This document shows positions 9,614-15,865 of a stretch of DNA of 15,865 nt, in pieces. The DNA lies in assembly GCA_003242525.1 (NCBI GenBank), contig QGUU01000009.1, positions 1 through 15,865 on the forward strand, written 5' to 3'. The notes beneath the pieces are model-generated. The model saw only the letters and a program-made list of their open reading frames with translations, made no database searches and was not told the DNA's origin. The position numbers and the translations under genes were made by a program. The stretch's first letter is position 1; each line of letters starts with the position of its first letter. The stretch is from Pseudomonadota bacterium (GTDB lineage: Bacteria > Pseudomonadota > Alphaproteobacteria > Rhizobiales > Rhizobiaceae).

Positions 9614-11173
9614 TCAATTGACGGCATCGGGCAAATCTCTCTCCTTGCGTGCGACAAAATCCTGTAGCGCCTCTGCGATGCCGATGTCGAGCTTCGGTTC
9701 CTCATAGTCGGCCAGCATGTTGCGGGCCTTTTCAAGGCCGCGCGTATCATGGTCCTTCGCGCCTTCCGCCGTCCATTGCTCGAATGAATTGAAGTCCATC
9801 ATGGTCGGCATGAAGAACGCCGACTCAAAGTGGTCGAGCGTATGCTTGGTGCCGAGAAAATGCCCGGCCGGGCCGACCTCGCGGATCGCCGCCATCGCAT
9901 CCTTGAAATCATCGAACGAGACGCCGCCGGCATATTTGTACCAGCCGACCAACTGCTCGCAGTCGGTTGCGAATTTGGAGTAGCTGCAGGTGAGGCCGGC
10001 TTCGAGCCAACCCGCGGAATGCCAGATGTAGTTGGCGCCCGACAATATGGCCGCATGCATGAGCATGTTCGCCTCGTAGCCGGCCTGGGCGTCGTTGAGC
10101 TTGGATCCGACATGGAAGCCGGAGGTACGCCAGGGCAACTTGTACTTCCTCGCCAACGCGCCCATCAGATACATCATCTGGGCGGCCTCCGGCGTGCCGC
10201 CCATGGGCGCGCCGCTCTTCATGTCCACCGTAACCATGAACTGGCCATAGATTTGCGGCGAGCCCGGTCGCAAAAGCTGCGTGAACGCCAGTCCGGCCAG
10301 CGCCTCGGCATTGACCTGGGCTACCGCACCGACGGACGAGGCCGAGGTCGAAGCGCCGCACAACGCGAATGGCGCCAGTATGAGCGGCTGGTTGTGACGA
10401 GCATAGACCTTCATCGCATCCAGCATCGTTGCATCCCAGACGAGCGGGGAGTTGCAATTGGTGATCGACACCAGGACGGGATTGTCCTTGACGAACTCCT
10501 CGCCGAACACCAGCCCGGCCATTTCCATCGTGTCCTCGGCGCGCTCCCTGGAGGTCACGATGCCCATGAACGGCTTGTCGGAATGTTTCAGCGCCGAATG
10601 GATGATGTGCAGGTGGCGCTTCGGAACGGGAATGTCCATCGGCTCGCAGATGATCGAGCTCGACGAATGCAATGCCGGCGCCATATAGGCGAGCTTGTGG
10701 AAATTCTGCAGGTCCGCCAGCGTGCCGTAGCGGCGGTTGTTGTCCAGGTCGCGCACATAGGGCGCACCATACATCGGCACGAAGATTGAATTGTTGCCGC
10801 CGACCTTCACCGATCGCTCGGGATTTCGCGCGTTCAGTGTGAATTCGGACGGAATCTTCGAAACCAGGTCCATCACCAGGTTGCGGTCGAGGCGCACCCG
10901 CGTCTCGGAGACGTCTGCGCCGGCCTCTTTCCACAGGGCAATCGCCTCATCGTCGCGGAATTCGCACCCGACCTCCTCCAATATGGTGAGCGACTCGCGA
11001 TGGATCAGTTCGACCGCCTCATCCGGGACGATCTCATACACAGGAATTTTCCGCACCAATGTCGGGAACGAGGCGACGGGCGCGGCCCGCATCGCCCGGC
11101 GCCCGACCCTGCCGCCGCCGCGGCGCGCTGGTGCCGGCGATTCCTGTATGGGGGTGGTTTCTGTCGTGGTCAT
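9614..11173 (-). CDS. MttB-family (trimethylamine methyltransferase-like) protein, non-pyrrolysine
   Basis: This 519-residue protein belongs to the MttB superfamily, TIM-barrel methyltransferases that move a methyl group from a quaternary amine to a corrinoid protein. Family signatures are HRESLTILEEVG (58-69), MYGAPYVRDLD (134-144), RPGSPQIYG (302-310), GSKLNDAQAGYE (356-367) and the Gly-Ala-Asn segment near 379. Archaeal MttB has a pyrrolysine (amber) codon; this gene reads through with no in-frame stop, so it belongs with bacterial homologues acting on glycine betaine, carnitine or related compounds. The first 35 residues are Arg/Gly/Pro-rich and probably disordered. Its ATG overlaps the LysR stop by 4 nt (ATGA). 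No corrinoid protein or methylcobamide transferase gene is nearby. Substrate is unknown; the neighbouring demethylases point to a betaine. Confidence 0.9.
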   Translation of the reverse strand: MTTTETTPIQESPAPARRGGGRVGRRAMRAAPVASFPTLVRKIPVYEIVPDEAVELIHRESLTILEEVGCEFRDDEAIALWKEAGADVSETRVRLDRNLVMDLVSKIPSEFTLNARNPERSVKVGGNNSIFVPMYGAPYVRDLDNNRRYGTLADLQNFHKLAYMAPALHSSSSIICEPMDIPVPKRHLHIIHSALKHSDKPFMGIVTSRERAEDTMEMAGLVFGEEFVKDNPVLVSITNCNSPLVWDATMLDAMKVYARHNQPLILAPFALCGASTSASSVGAVAQVNAEALAGLAFTQLLRPGSPQIYGQFMVTVDMKSGAPMGGTPEAAQMMYLMGALARKYKLPWRTSGFHVGSKLNDAQAGYEANMLMHAAILSGANYIWHSAGWLEAGLTCSYSKFATDCEQLVGWYKYAGGVSFDDFKDAMAAIREVGPAGHFLGTKHTLDHFESAFFMPTMMDFNSFEQWTAEGAKDHDTRGLEKARNMLADYEEPKLDIGIAEALQDFVARKERDLPDAVN

Positions 11174-12153
11174 GGTGGCTCTCCCTTGTTTCTAGGGAAC
11201 CGCCTTCGCACCGGTTGTTCAAGCGAAATAGGAAGCCGGCTCGCTTGAACTGAACTCAAGGATCCCAGCGACACCAGCCAATCCCTGAGCAGCAAAGCCT
11301 GCGGGCTCAGGGGTCGTCTCGCACTCCAGGTCACGAAATATGATTGCTGTGGGGTAATCTCCGCGTCCGTCACCCGCACAAGATTGCCGGCTTCTATCAG
11401 CGGCGCGACCAGGCTCTCCCAGCCCAGGGCCACGCCCTGCCCGCTGCGCGCAGCCTGCAAGGCGATGACATAGCTGTTGAAGCGCCGGACATTGAGGTGC
11501 CGGCCCTTATAGCCGACGTCGCGTAGAAACTCGTCCCATGTGGTCCACGTCCAGTCTATTCCCTCTACGGACAGGAGTTGCAGCTTCGCCAGGTCGGCAA
11601 CCGATTTTGCCGGGTACGCCTTGGCGAAGGCGGGGCTGGCCACCGGGAATATGCGATCCTCATATAGCTTCATCGCGATCTCGTCCGGCCATTCGCCGTC
11701 GCCGTAGCGGATGCGCAGATCCACATCCGGCCGGTCCAGTCCATGCGGATGATCCGAGATCACATGGTCTACCACTATGTCGTAATGCCGGTTCCAGAAG
11801 GCGCCCATGCGCGGCATCAGCCATAGATGGGCCATGGCCATGGTGCTGCCGAGCGTGGCGACCGCCTGGCCCCCGAGGGACTTGATCTGGCGGAATGTAG
11901 ACGACATCCGCTCGAACCCTTCGCGTAGGGCATTGGCCAGGCTCTCGCCTTCGCGGGTCAGCTCAAGCGCCCGGTGGCGACGCAGGAACAGGGGTACGCC
12001 GAGCTCTTCCTCCAGCACCTTTACCTGCTTGGAGACCGCGCCCGGCGTGACGTTCAATTCGTCTGCCGCCTTGGTAAGGCTGAGATGGCGTGCTGCTGCC
12101 TCGAAGGCTGCCAGCGCAATCAAGGACGGCAGGCCGTAGAATCGACGGGCCAT
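11170..12153 (-). CDS. LysR-family transcriptional regulator (GcvA-like)
   Basis: The 327-residue protein has an N-terminal winged helix-turn-helix (about 5-65: LIALAAFEAAARHLSLTKAA, then TPGAVSKQVKVLEEELG) and a C-terminal effector-binding domain of periplasmic-binding fold (DVDLRIRYGDGEWP, with GQGVALGWESLVAPLIEAG further on). The opening RRFYGLPSLIALAAFEAAAR resembles the GcvA branch. GGGAG lies 7 nt before the ATG. It leads the catabolic unit on the same strand and its TGA overlaps the mttB ATG, so it is co-expressed with the enzymes. It is also divergent from the second flavoprotein gene, the usual LysR arrangement. The inverted repeats in the 183-bp gap are candidate binding sites. The effector is probably a pathway intermediate (inference). 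Confidence 0.92.
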   Translation of the reverse strand: MARRFYGLPSLIALAAFEAAARHLSLTKAADELNVTPGAVSKQVKVLEEELGVPLFLRRHRALELTREGESLANALREGFERMSSTFRQIKSLGGQAVATLGSTMAMAHLWLMPRMGAFWNRHYDIVVDHVISDHPHGLDRPDVDLRIRYGDGEWPDEIAMKLYEDRIFPVASPAFAKAYPAKSVADLAKLQLLSVEGIDWTWTTWDEFLRDVGYKGRHLNVRRFNSYVIALQAARSGQGVALGWESLVAPLIEAGNLVRVTDAEITPQQSYFVTWSARRPLSPQALLLRDWLVSLGSLSSVQASRLPISLEQPVRRRFPRNKGEPP

Positions 12154-12212
12154 ATCGCTGCTCCCAAACCCTTTTCGCCGGCAGTCTGGCTCAACCCCAA
12201 AGGAGCCTCATT

Positions 12213-12248
12213 CACATTGACTATTAGCCCTGCTTGCGTGTCGATGTG
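12213..12248. promoter_or_regulatory. Candidate operator: interrupted inverted repeat CACATTGA / TCGATGTG
   Basis: CACATTGA (12213-12220) and TCGATGTG (12241-12248) are inverted repeats matching at 7 of 8 positions, 20 nt apart. They lie near the middle of the LysR/DgcA-like intergenic region. Half-sites about two to three helical turns apart are typical of LysR regulation. Assignment to this LysR protein is inference. Confidence 0.35.
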
Positions 12249-12254
12249 CAACTG

Positions 12255-12275
12255 CCGTCTTCCCTGCGAAGACGG
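12255..12275. promoter_or_regulatory. Candidate operator: perfect inverted repeat CCGTCTT-N7-AAGACGG
   Basis: The 7-bp arms at 12255-12261 and 12269-12275 are exactly complementary around a 7-nt centre. It is the strongest palindrome in the divergent gap, 62 bp before the DgcA-like start. It could be the LysR site or a leader hairpin. Confidence 0.45.
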
Positions 12276-12336
12276 TTCGACCCACAGCTATAGGAACTGA
12301 GCGCTGCCGCGGAGGCTCGGCGCGCCGGGAGGAAAG

Positions 12337-14319
12337 ATGTCGGAACGGACCTTCAAGCGATTGTTCACGCCGGTCAAGCTGCGCGGAAGGACATTGCGCA
12401 ACCGGATCGTATTCGGAGCGCACACGGCGAATATGGCGGTGGAAGGCCTGCCTACCGAGCGCCATGTGGCCTACTATGCCGAGCGCGCCATAGGCGGCGC
12501 TGGCATGATCGTGGTGGAACCGATGCCCGTGCATCAGGCGGCCGTGCTGACTCGCGGCAATTTCCGCCCGTGCGACGACAGCGTCATCCCGCATTTCCGC
12601 AAGGTTGCCGAAGCCATCCGGAGCAATGGCGCCGTCGCCATACAGCAGCTCTATCATGTCGGCCAGCATTCCGACTCGGACAATTCGTTCCATGCCGGCT
12701 GGTCCCCCTCTGGCCTGCCCAGCTATCACGACTCGGACGGCTCGCACCGGATGAGCGAAGCCGAGATCGAGGAAACGATCGACGGTTTCGTTCAGGCGGC
12801 CCGGCGGTGCCGGGAGGCAGGTTTCGACGGCGTCGAGGTCTGGGCAGCCTATCACTCCATGCTCGACCAGTTCTGGACGCCATGGTCAAACCGGCGCGAC
12901 GACCGCTGGGGCGGAAGCCTGGAGAACCGCACGCGCATGAGCCGCGAGGTGATGAGTCGCATTCGTCGCGTGTGCGGCAACGATTTCATCATCGGCCTTG
13001 CAATCAATGACGAGCCGGACGTGGAAGTGGCGTTGAGCCGGGAGGCGTTGGCCGAAATCATCGAACGCCATGACCGCGACGAACTCATGGACTATGTAAC
13101 CTGCGGCTCTGGCAGCTATTTCGACTTCCACAAGATCATGCCGACCTTCCTGTATCCCGAAAAGCTCGGCGCCGATCTTGCCTCGACGATCAGATCCACG
13201 GTTCGCCACGCGCTGGTCACGGCCGAGAGCCATATCCGCACGCCCGAAAATGCCGAAAGCGTATTGAGCGAAGGCCGTGCCGACCTCGTCTCGATCGTGC
13301 GCGGCCAGATTGCCGATCCTCATCTTGCCAACAAGGCGGCGGCGGGCCGACCGCAGGACATTCGCGGCTGCCTGTCCTGCAACCAGATGTGCTGGGGCAG
13401 GCGCTCGCGCGACTACTGGATAAGCTGCGTCGTCAATCCGTCCGCGGGCCGCGAATGGGAATGGGGCGGCGACCGCTTCACCCCCGCCGAGCGCCCTGGG
13501 CGCGTGCTCGTCGTCGGCGGCGGCCCGGCAGGGCTGGAGGCAGCCCGCGTGGCGGCCGAGCGCGGCCATCATGTCACCCTTGCGGAAGCTTCTGATCGCC
13601 TCGGCGGCCAGTTCCGCCTCGCTGGCATGCAGCCGCGCCGCGCACAGATCCTCGACCTGATCGAATGGTACGAGCGCCAGCTTTCCCGTCTTCAGGTGGA
13701 CATACGCTACGGGCACTATATGGAAGCGGAAGACGTGGAACGTGAAGGCGCCGATCACATTGTCGTCGCAACCGGCTCGCTGCCGCCGGAAAGCCCGTTC
13801 CAGCGTGCGCTGCCGCAGTTTGATGCCATTCCGGGCGGAGGCGTGGCCCTGTCCGCCGAAGCGGTGATGGCGCGCGAGGCACGGCCAGGAAAGCGCGTTC
13901 TTTTGCTCGACGACGGCGGCAACTGGAAAGGTTGCGGCACGGCCTGGAGGCTCGCGGAAGACGGTCATGAGGTAACGCTGGTGACGCCGGATGCGCTCGT
14001 CGGCAAGGAACTGCAGCGCATGGCGGCCGACATGCCGCTGCGCCGCGCTCTCGTCCGCCTGGGGGTCCGCTTCATTACCGAAAGCGCCATCCTTCATTGG
14101 GACGGAAAGTCGGCCAGGATAGCCTCTCTGCTCGACGGACAGGAGCAGCAGGTGGAGGCGGATTCGCTCGTCTTCGCCGCAACCGGTTTTGCGGCAGACG
14201 ATCTTTGCGTCGAACTGGAAAGGCGGGGCGTGGCGTTCAAGGCGATAGGCGACTGCACGGCCGCCAGGCAGGCTGCCTACGCCATACATGACGGACGCCG
14301 GGTCGCGCTTGCGCTTTGA
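12337..14319 (+). CDS. DgcA/dienoyl-CoA-reductase-like flavin and Fe-S oxidoreductase, probable N-demethylase
   Basis: The 660 residues show the same architecture as the StcD-like protein: OYE barrel (RTLRNRIVFGAH at 18-29, QQLYHVGQHS at 103-112, DQFWTPWSNRRDDRWGG at 177-193), a complete Fe-S motif C345-x2-C348-x3-C352-x11-C364, and a FAD/NAD(P) domain starting RVLVVGGGPAGLEAARV (389-405). Dimethylglycine demethylase DgcA, trimethylamine dehydrogenase and 2,4-dienoyl-CoA reductase share this plan. The barrel has HVGQ where the neighbour has HLGR and WAAYHSMLDQF at the active-site strand, so its substrate probably differs. GGGAGG lies 4 nt before the ATG. It is transcribed away from the LysR gene and ends before a strong hairpin. 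Context favours a second demethylation step in betaine breakdown, with electrons going to an unidentified acceptor. A reductase role cannot be excluded. Confidence 0.87.
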   Translation: MSERTFKRLFTPVKLRGRTLRNRIVFGAHTANMAVEGLPTERHVAYYAERAIGGAGMIVVEPMPVHQAAVLTRGNFRPCDDSVIPHFRKVAEAIRSNGAVAIQQLYHVGQHSDSDNSFHAGWSPSGLPSYHDSDGSHRMSEAEIEETIDGFVQAARRCREAGFDGVEVWAAYHSMLDQFWTPWSNRRDDRWGGSLENRTRMSREVMSRIRRVCGNDFIIGLAINDEPDVEVALSREALAEIIERHDRDELMDYVTCGSGSYFDFHKIMPTFLYPEKLGADLASTIRSTVRHALVTAESHIRTPENAESVLSEGRADLVSIVRGQIADPHLANKAAAGRPQDIRGCLSCNQMCWGRRSRDYWISCVVNPSAGREWEWGGDRFTPAERPGRVLVVGGGPAGLEAARVAAERGHHVTLAEASDRLGGQFRLAGMQPRRAQILDLIEWYERQLSRLQVDIRYGHYMEAEDVEREGADHIVVATGSLPPESPFQRALPQFDAIPGGGVALSAEAVMAREARPGKRVLLLDDGGNWKGCGTAWRLAEDGHEVTLVTPDALVGKELQRMAADMPLRRALVRLGVRFITESAILHWDGKSARIASLLDGQEQQVEADSLVFAATGFAADDLCVELERRGVAFKAIGDCTAARQAAYAIHDGRRVALAL

Positions 14320-14346
14320 CCTTGCAGGTCCGGTGCCGCCTGGAAG

Positions 14347-14373
14347 GTGAACCCCGCCTGGAGCGGGGTTCAC
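14347..14373. terminator. Strong hairpin terminator between convergent genes
   Basis: GTGAACCCCGC (14347-14357) and GCGGGGTTCAC (14363-14373) form a perfect 11-bp stem with a 5-nt loop. It begins 28 nt after the stop of the DgcA-like gene and lies 7 nt past the stop of the Tat-signal gene on the other strand, so it may serve both. Plus-strand TCATTGCT follows; the minus-strand side has almost no T-run. Confidence 0.75.
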
Positions 14374-14379
14374 TCATTG

Positions 14380-14694
14380 CTAGACCCAATACCAGACCCA
14401 GACGCGTTGGCGGCGGCAGCGCCTCCGCCAGCGGCCATGTCTCCAGTACCGGCGGCAGACCCTTCTCCACACACGCCGACGGCGGCGGCGACGCCGACGA
14501 TGATGGCCGTAGCGATGATCGATCAGTTCGACTTCGGGCTCATCACCAGCGGCGGCGTCCACCACGTCCAGCTCGTCCAATATGCCGGATCGGTTCGGGA
14601 CACCGGCAACGGCGCTCGCGGGTTTCAGTGCCGTAACCACCGCTGCGGTTCCGGCCAGACCCAACACACCAGTAAGGAACGATCTACGGTCCAT
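14380..14694 (-). CDS. Small Tat-signal protein with acidic middle and poly-arginine C-terminus
   Basis: This 104-residue protein starts MDRRSFLTGVLGLAG, a twin-arginine signal, with a probable cleavage around ASAVAG (26-31). An acidic stretch (about 40-56) is followed by HRYGHH, nine consecutive arginines (66-74), further Arg/Trp-rich sequence to about 97 and the aromatic end WVWYWV. AGGAG lies 6 nt before the ATG at 14694. A longer in-frame extension upstream would run into the tRNA gene and is rejected. Similar short proteins in Rhizobiales are often auto-labelled protamine-like because of the arginine content, without known function. The Tat signal implies export, so a DNA-packing role is unlikely; binding to an anionic envelope component is speculative. 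It shares strand and orientation with the upstream tRNA gene. Confidence 0.7.
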   Translation of the reverse strand: MDRRSFLTGVLGLAGTAAVVTALKPASAVAGVPNRSGILDELDVVDAAAGDEPEVELIDHRYGHHRRRRRRRRRVWRRVCRRYWRHGRWRRRCRRQRVWVWYWV

Positions 14695-14825
14695 GGCTTT
14701 CTCCTGTATCAACGCAGGCGCCGCAGTCTTGATGCCCAAGCCTGAACGCGACCTGAACGGCCACGACTGCGCCCGGAATCGAAGGAAAAAGCCCGAAGGA
14801 CAGGGATCTGTGAGATTATCGCCGT

Positions 14826-14901
14826 TGGTGGAGCTGAGGGGGATCGAACCCCTGACCTCATCATTGCGAACGATGCGCTCTCCCAGCTGAGCTACAGCCC
14901 C
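14826..14901 (-). tRNA. tRNA-Ala (anticodon CGC)
   Basis: The minus strand gives a full 76-nt cloverleaf. The acceptor stem is GGGGCTG/CAGCTCC. The D arm is GCTC...GAGC. The anticodon arm is CATCG-TTCGCAA-TGATG, with anticodon CGC at 14868-14866. The T arm is AGGGG-TTCGATC-CCCCT. The discriminator is A and the CCA end is encoded (14828-14826). It reads the alanine codon GCG, common in high-GC genomes. Confidence 0.96.
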
Positions 14902-14918
14902 GTTCGGCGAATTGCGGC

Positions 14919-14947
14919 ATTTATGGTGGGACACCGCTGGCTGTCAA
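14919..14947 (-). promoter_or_regulatory. Sigma70-type promoter of the tRNA-Ala gene
   Basis: On the minus strand TTGACA (14947-14942), a 17-nt spacer and ATAAAT (14924-14919) form a near-consensus promoter. Transcription would start about 10 nt before the mature tRNA 5' end at 14901. Confidence 0.75.
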
Positions 14948-15067
14948 GCGAGCAAATTCGGCACTTCGGCCCCTGCGGGCCGCGTGTTGCCCATGTCAGA
15001 TCGAGAAGGCCTGCTCTTGCCGGTTTTCCAGTCAATGGCTAAATGTCGGCGACAATCGGAGAACGGT

Positions 15068-15361
15068 ATGCTCGCCCTTATTCAGACCCTGGTGCTCGCA
15101 CTGGACATCTACTGGTGGATCATCATCGCCTCGGCAGTGTTTTCCTGGCTCTATGCGTTCAACGTGGTCAATCCACGCAATCAGTTCGTTGGCACCGTGG
15201 GAAACGCGCTCTACCGGCTGACCGAACCGGCGCTGCGTCCGATCCGCCGCTTCATGCCCGACCTCGGCGGCATCGACATTTCACCGATAATATTACTTCT
15301 CGTCCTGTTCTTCCTGCGCCAGATCCTCATCACCACCGTGGCGCCGGTGCTGCTCGGCTAG
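15068..15361 (+). CDS. YggT family integral membrane protein
   Basis: The 97-residue protein has two hydrophobic segments, about 4-28 (ending [12 protein letters not shown]) and 72-95 ([20 protein letters not shown]). Between them is the YggT-family loop with [21 protein letters not shown] and GGIDISP. YggT proteins are small inner-membrane proteins linked to envelope and osmotic functions in other bacteria; the exact role is unsettled. The ATG at 15068 has CGGAG 6 nt upstream and gives the usual length. The frame is open further upstream but without family sequence. The DUF167 gene follows 6 nt after its stop, a pairing common in proteobacteria. Confidence 0.9.
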   Translation: MLALIQTLVLALDIYWWIIIASAVFSWLYAFNVVNPRNQFVGTVGNALYRLTEPALRPIRRFMPDLGGIDISPIILLLVLFFLRQILITTVAPVLLG

Positions 15362-15367
15362 CTTGAG

Positions 15368-15685
15368 ATGGCCGAGCCGTTCCGGCTGCGCGAGGACGGG
15401 ATCGACCTGTTCGTGCGACTGACGCCCAAGGCCTCGGCCGATGCACTGGAAGGCACCGGAACCACCGCGGACGGGAGCCGGCACATCAAGGCCCGGGTGC
15501 GCGCCGTACCGGAAAAAGGCGCGGCCAATGCCGCGCTTGAAAAGCTCCTTGCAAAAGCCCTGCGGGTGCCGGTTTCGACGGTAACGGTGGCCTCCGGCCC
15601 GACGTCGCGACTGAAGACAGTGCGGATAACGGGCGATCCGGCTCTTCTTGCGCAAGCGGCCGGACGGCTCGCGACGCCCGGCTAG
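15368..15685 (+). CDS. DUF167 (UPF0235/YggU) family protein
   Basis: This 105-residue protein matches the DUF167 family: [14 protein letters not shown] near the N-terminus, then [18 protein letters not shown], a central helix with LLAKAL, and [14 protein letters not shown]. These are the family's conserved basic and Gly-Ala-Asn motifs. Function is not established; structures show a small alpha/beta fold. It is 6 nt downstream of the YggT gene and probably translated with it. Its TAG stop overlaps the TAG of the convergent pyrophosphatase gene in a CTAG at 15682-15685. Confidence 0.92.
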   Translation: MAEPFRLREDGIDLFVRLTPKASADALEGTGTTADGSRHIKARVRAVPEKGAANAALEKLLAKALRVPVSTVTVASGPTSRLKTVRITGDPALLAQAAGRLATPG

Positions 15686-15865
15686 GCTTTGCTCTTTGCG
15701 CGTTCGATAGCCTCAACAACCATCTTCTTGGCATAGGCCGCGTCGTGCCACCCGCCGACCTTGACCCACTTGCCGGGTTCGAGATCCTTATAGTGCTCGA
15801 AGAAATGCGCCACCTGGTCGAGCGTGATTTCCGGCAGGTCGGTATAGTTGAACACATTTTCGTAG
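15682..15865 (-). CDS. ppa: Inorganic pyrophosphatase, C-terminal end (N-terminus beyond the window)
   Basis: The last 60 codons of a family I soluble pyrophosphatase enter from the right edge. They encode [17 protein letters not shown], then [20 protein letters not shown] and a C-terminal helix. [18 protein letters not shown] is a hallmark of the E. coli-type enzyme, which hydrolyses pyrophosphate to phosphate in the cytoplasm. The catalytic aspartates lie outside the window. The gene is convergent with DUF167 and the two stop codons overlap. Confidence 0.93.
   Translation of the reverse strand, partial: YENVFNYTDLPEITLDQVAHFFEHYKDLEPGKWVKVGGWHDAAYAKKMVVEAIERAKSKA

Larger units (their letters stand above)
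12154..12336. promoter_or_regulatory. Divergent promoter region between the LysR gene and the DgcA-like gene
   Basis: The 183 bp must hold the promoters of both divergent genes. It contains two inverted repeats listed separately and an isolated TTGACT (12217-12222) on the plus strand with no good -10 at 16-18 nt. The plus-strand gene has GGGAGG (12327-12332), 4 nt before its ATG. The minus-strand LysR gene has GGGAG. Activator-dependent promoters would fit the poor consensus. Confidence 0.55.

Noticed and set aside
12217..12222. TTGACT as a -35 box for the DgcA-like gene
   Set aside because: It matches the consensus well but no acceptable -10 hexamer lies 16-18 nt downstream, so no promoter is called.
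12886..14373. 495-codon open frame on the minus strand
   Set aside because: It is antisense to the DgcA-like gene with its intact Fe-S and FAD motifs, and it also runs through the terminator hairpin.
14695..14825. Possible terminator after tRNA-Ala (T-run near 14789-14794)
   Set aside because: A T-run follows CTTCGGGC on the minus strand, but only 2-3 bp of stem can form, so the evidence is too weak.
14380..14934. Longer 184-codon version of the Tat-signal gene starting upstream
   Set aside because: The upstream extension runs through the whole tRNA-Ala gene. The internal ATG at 14694 has a good SD and starts a proper Tat signal.

Overview
The window is high-GC alphaproteobacterial DNA, most likely from a Hyphomicrobiales (Rhizobiales) member of Mesorhizobium/Phyllobacteriaceae or Rhizobiaceae type. 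The reasons are the tightly packed genes with long antisense open frames, the amino acid:[carrier protein] ligase system and StcD/DgcA/MttB methylamine enzymes familiar from rhizobia, and the YggT - DUF167 - pyrophosphatase block. The genus assignment is inference.

Left block (1-5529, minus strand): a five-gene operon with gaps of 1-33 nt, read right to left. It holds an acyl carrier protein, an acyl-CoA-dehydrogenase-like flavoprotein, a seryl-tRNA-synthetase-like amino acid:[carrier protein] ligase, a DUF1839 protein and a family-2 glycoside hydrolase of beta-mannosidase type. The hydrolase runs off the left edge. The ligase should activate a small amino acid and load it onto the phosphopantetheine arm of the carrier. 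The flavoprotein lacks the usual dehydrogenase glutamate at the expected place. DUF1839 carries a Cys/His/Asp pattern resembling carrier-to-amine acyltransferases of BtrH type. Together with the glycosidase this suggests a pathway that makes or trims an aminoacylated sugar or other small product; the product is unknown. This is the most interesting system in the window. Its leader (5530-5581) can form a hairpin that buries the Shine-Dalgarno sequence of the carrier protein gene.

Middle block (5774-12153, minus strand): a LysR regulator whose stop overlaps the start of a non-pyrrolysine MttB-family methyltransferase, then an StcD-like FMN/FAD/Fe-S N-demethylase, then a Tat-exported family-5 solute-binding protein with no permease or ATPase nearby. 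Two GC-rich hairpins close this unit. A second flavin/Fe-S enzyme of DgcA/dienoyl-CoA-reductase type (12337-14319, plus strand) is divergent from the LysR gene, and the 183-bp gap between them contains inverted repeats. The block looks like uptake and N-demethylation of a quaternary or tertiary amine such as a betaine or N-methylproline.

Right block (14347-15865): a strong hairpin terminator between convergent genes, a small Tat-signal protein with a poly-arginine tail, tRNA-Ala(CGC) with its own sigma70-like promoter, then housekeeping genes yggT and DUF167 (plus strand). The C-terminal end of inorganic pyrophosphatase (minus strand) has a stop codon that overlaps the DUF167 stop in a CTAG. 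No insertion sequence, CRISPR array or phage gene was seen, and no gap between genes exceeds about 245 bp.
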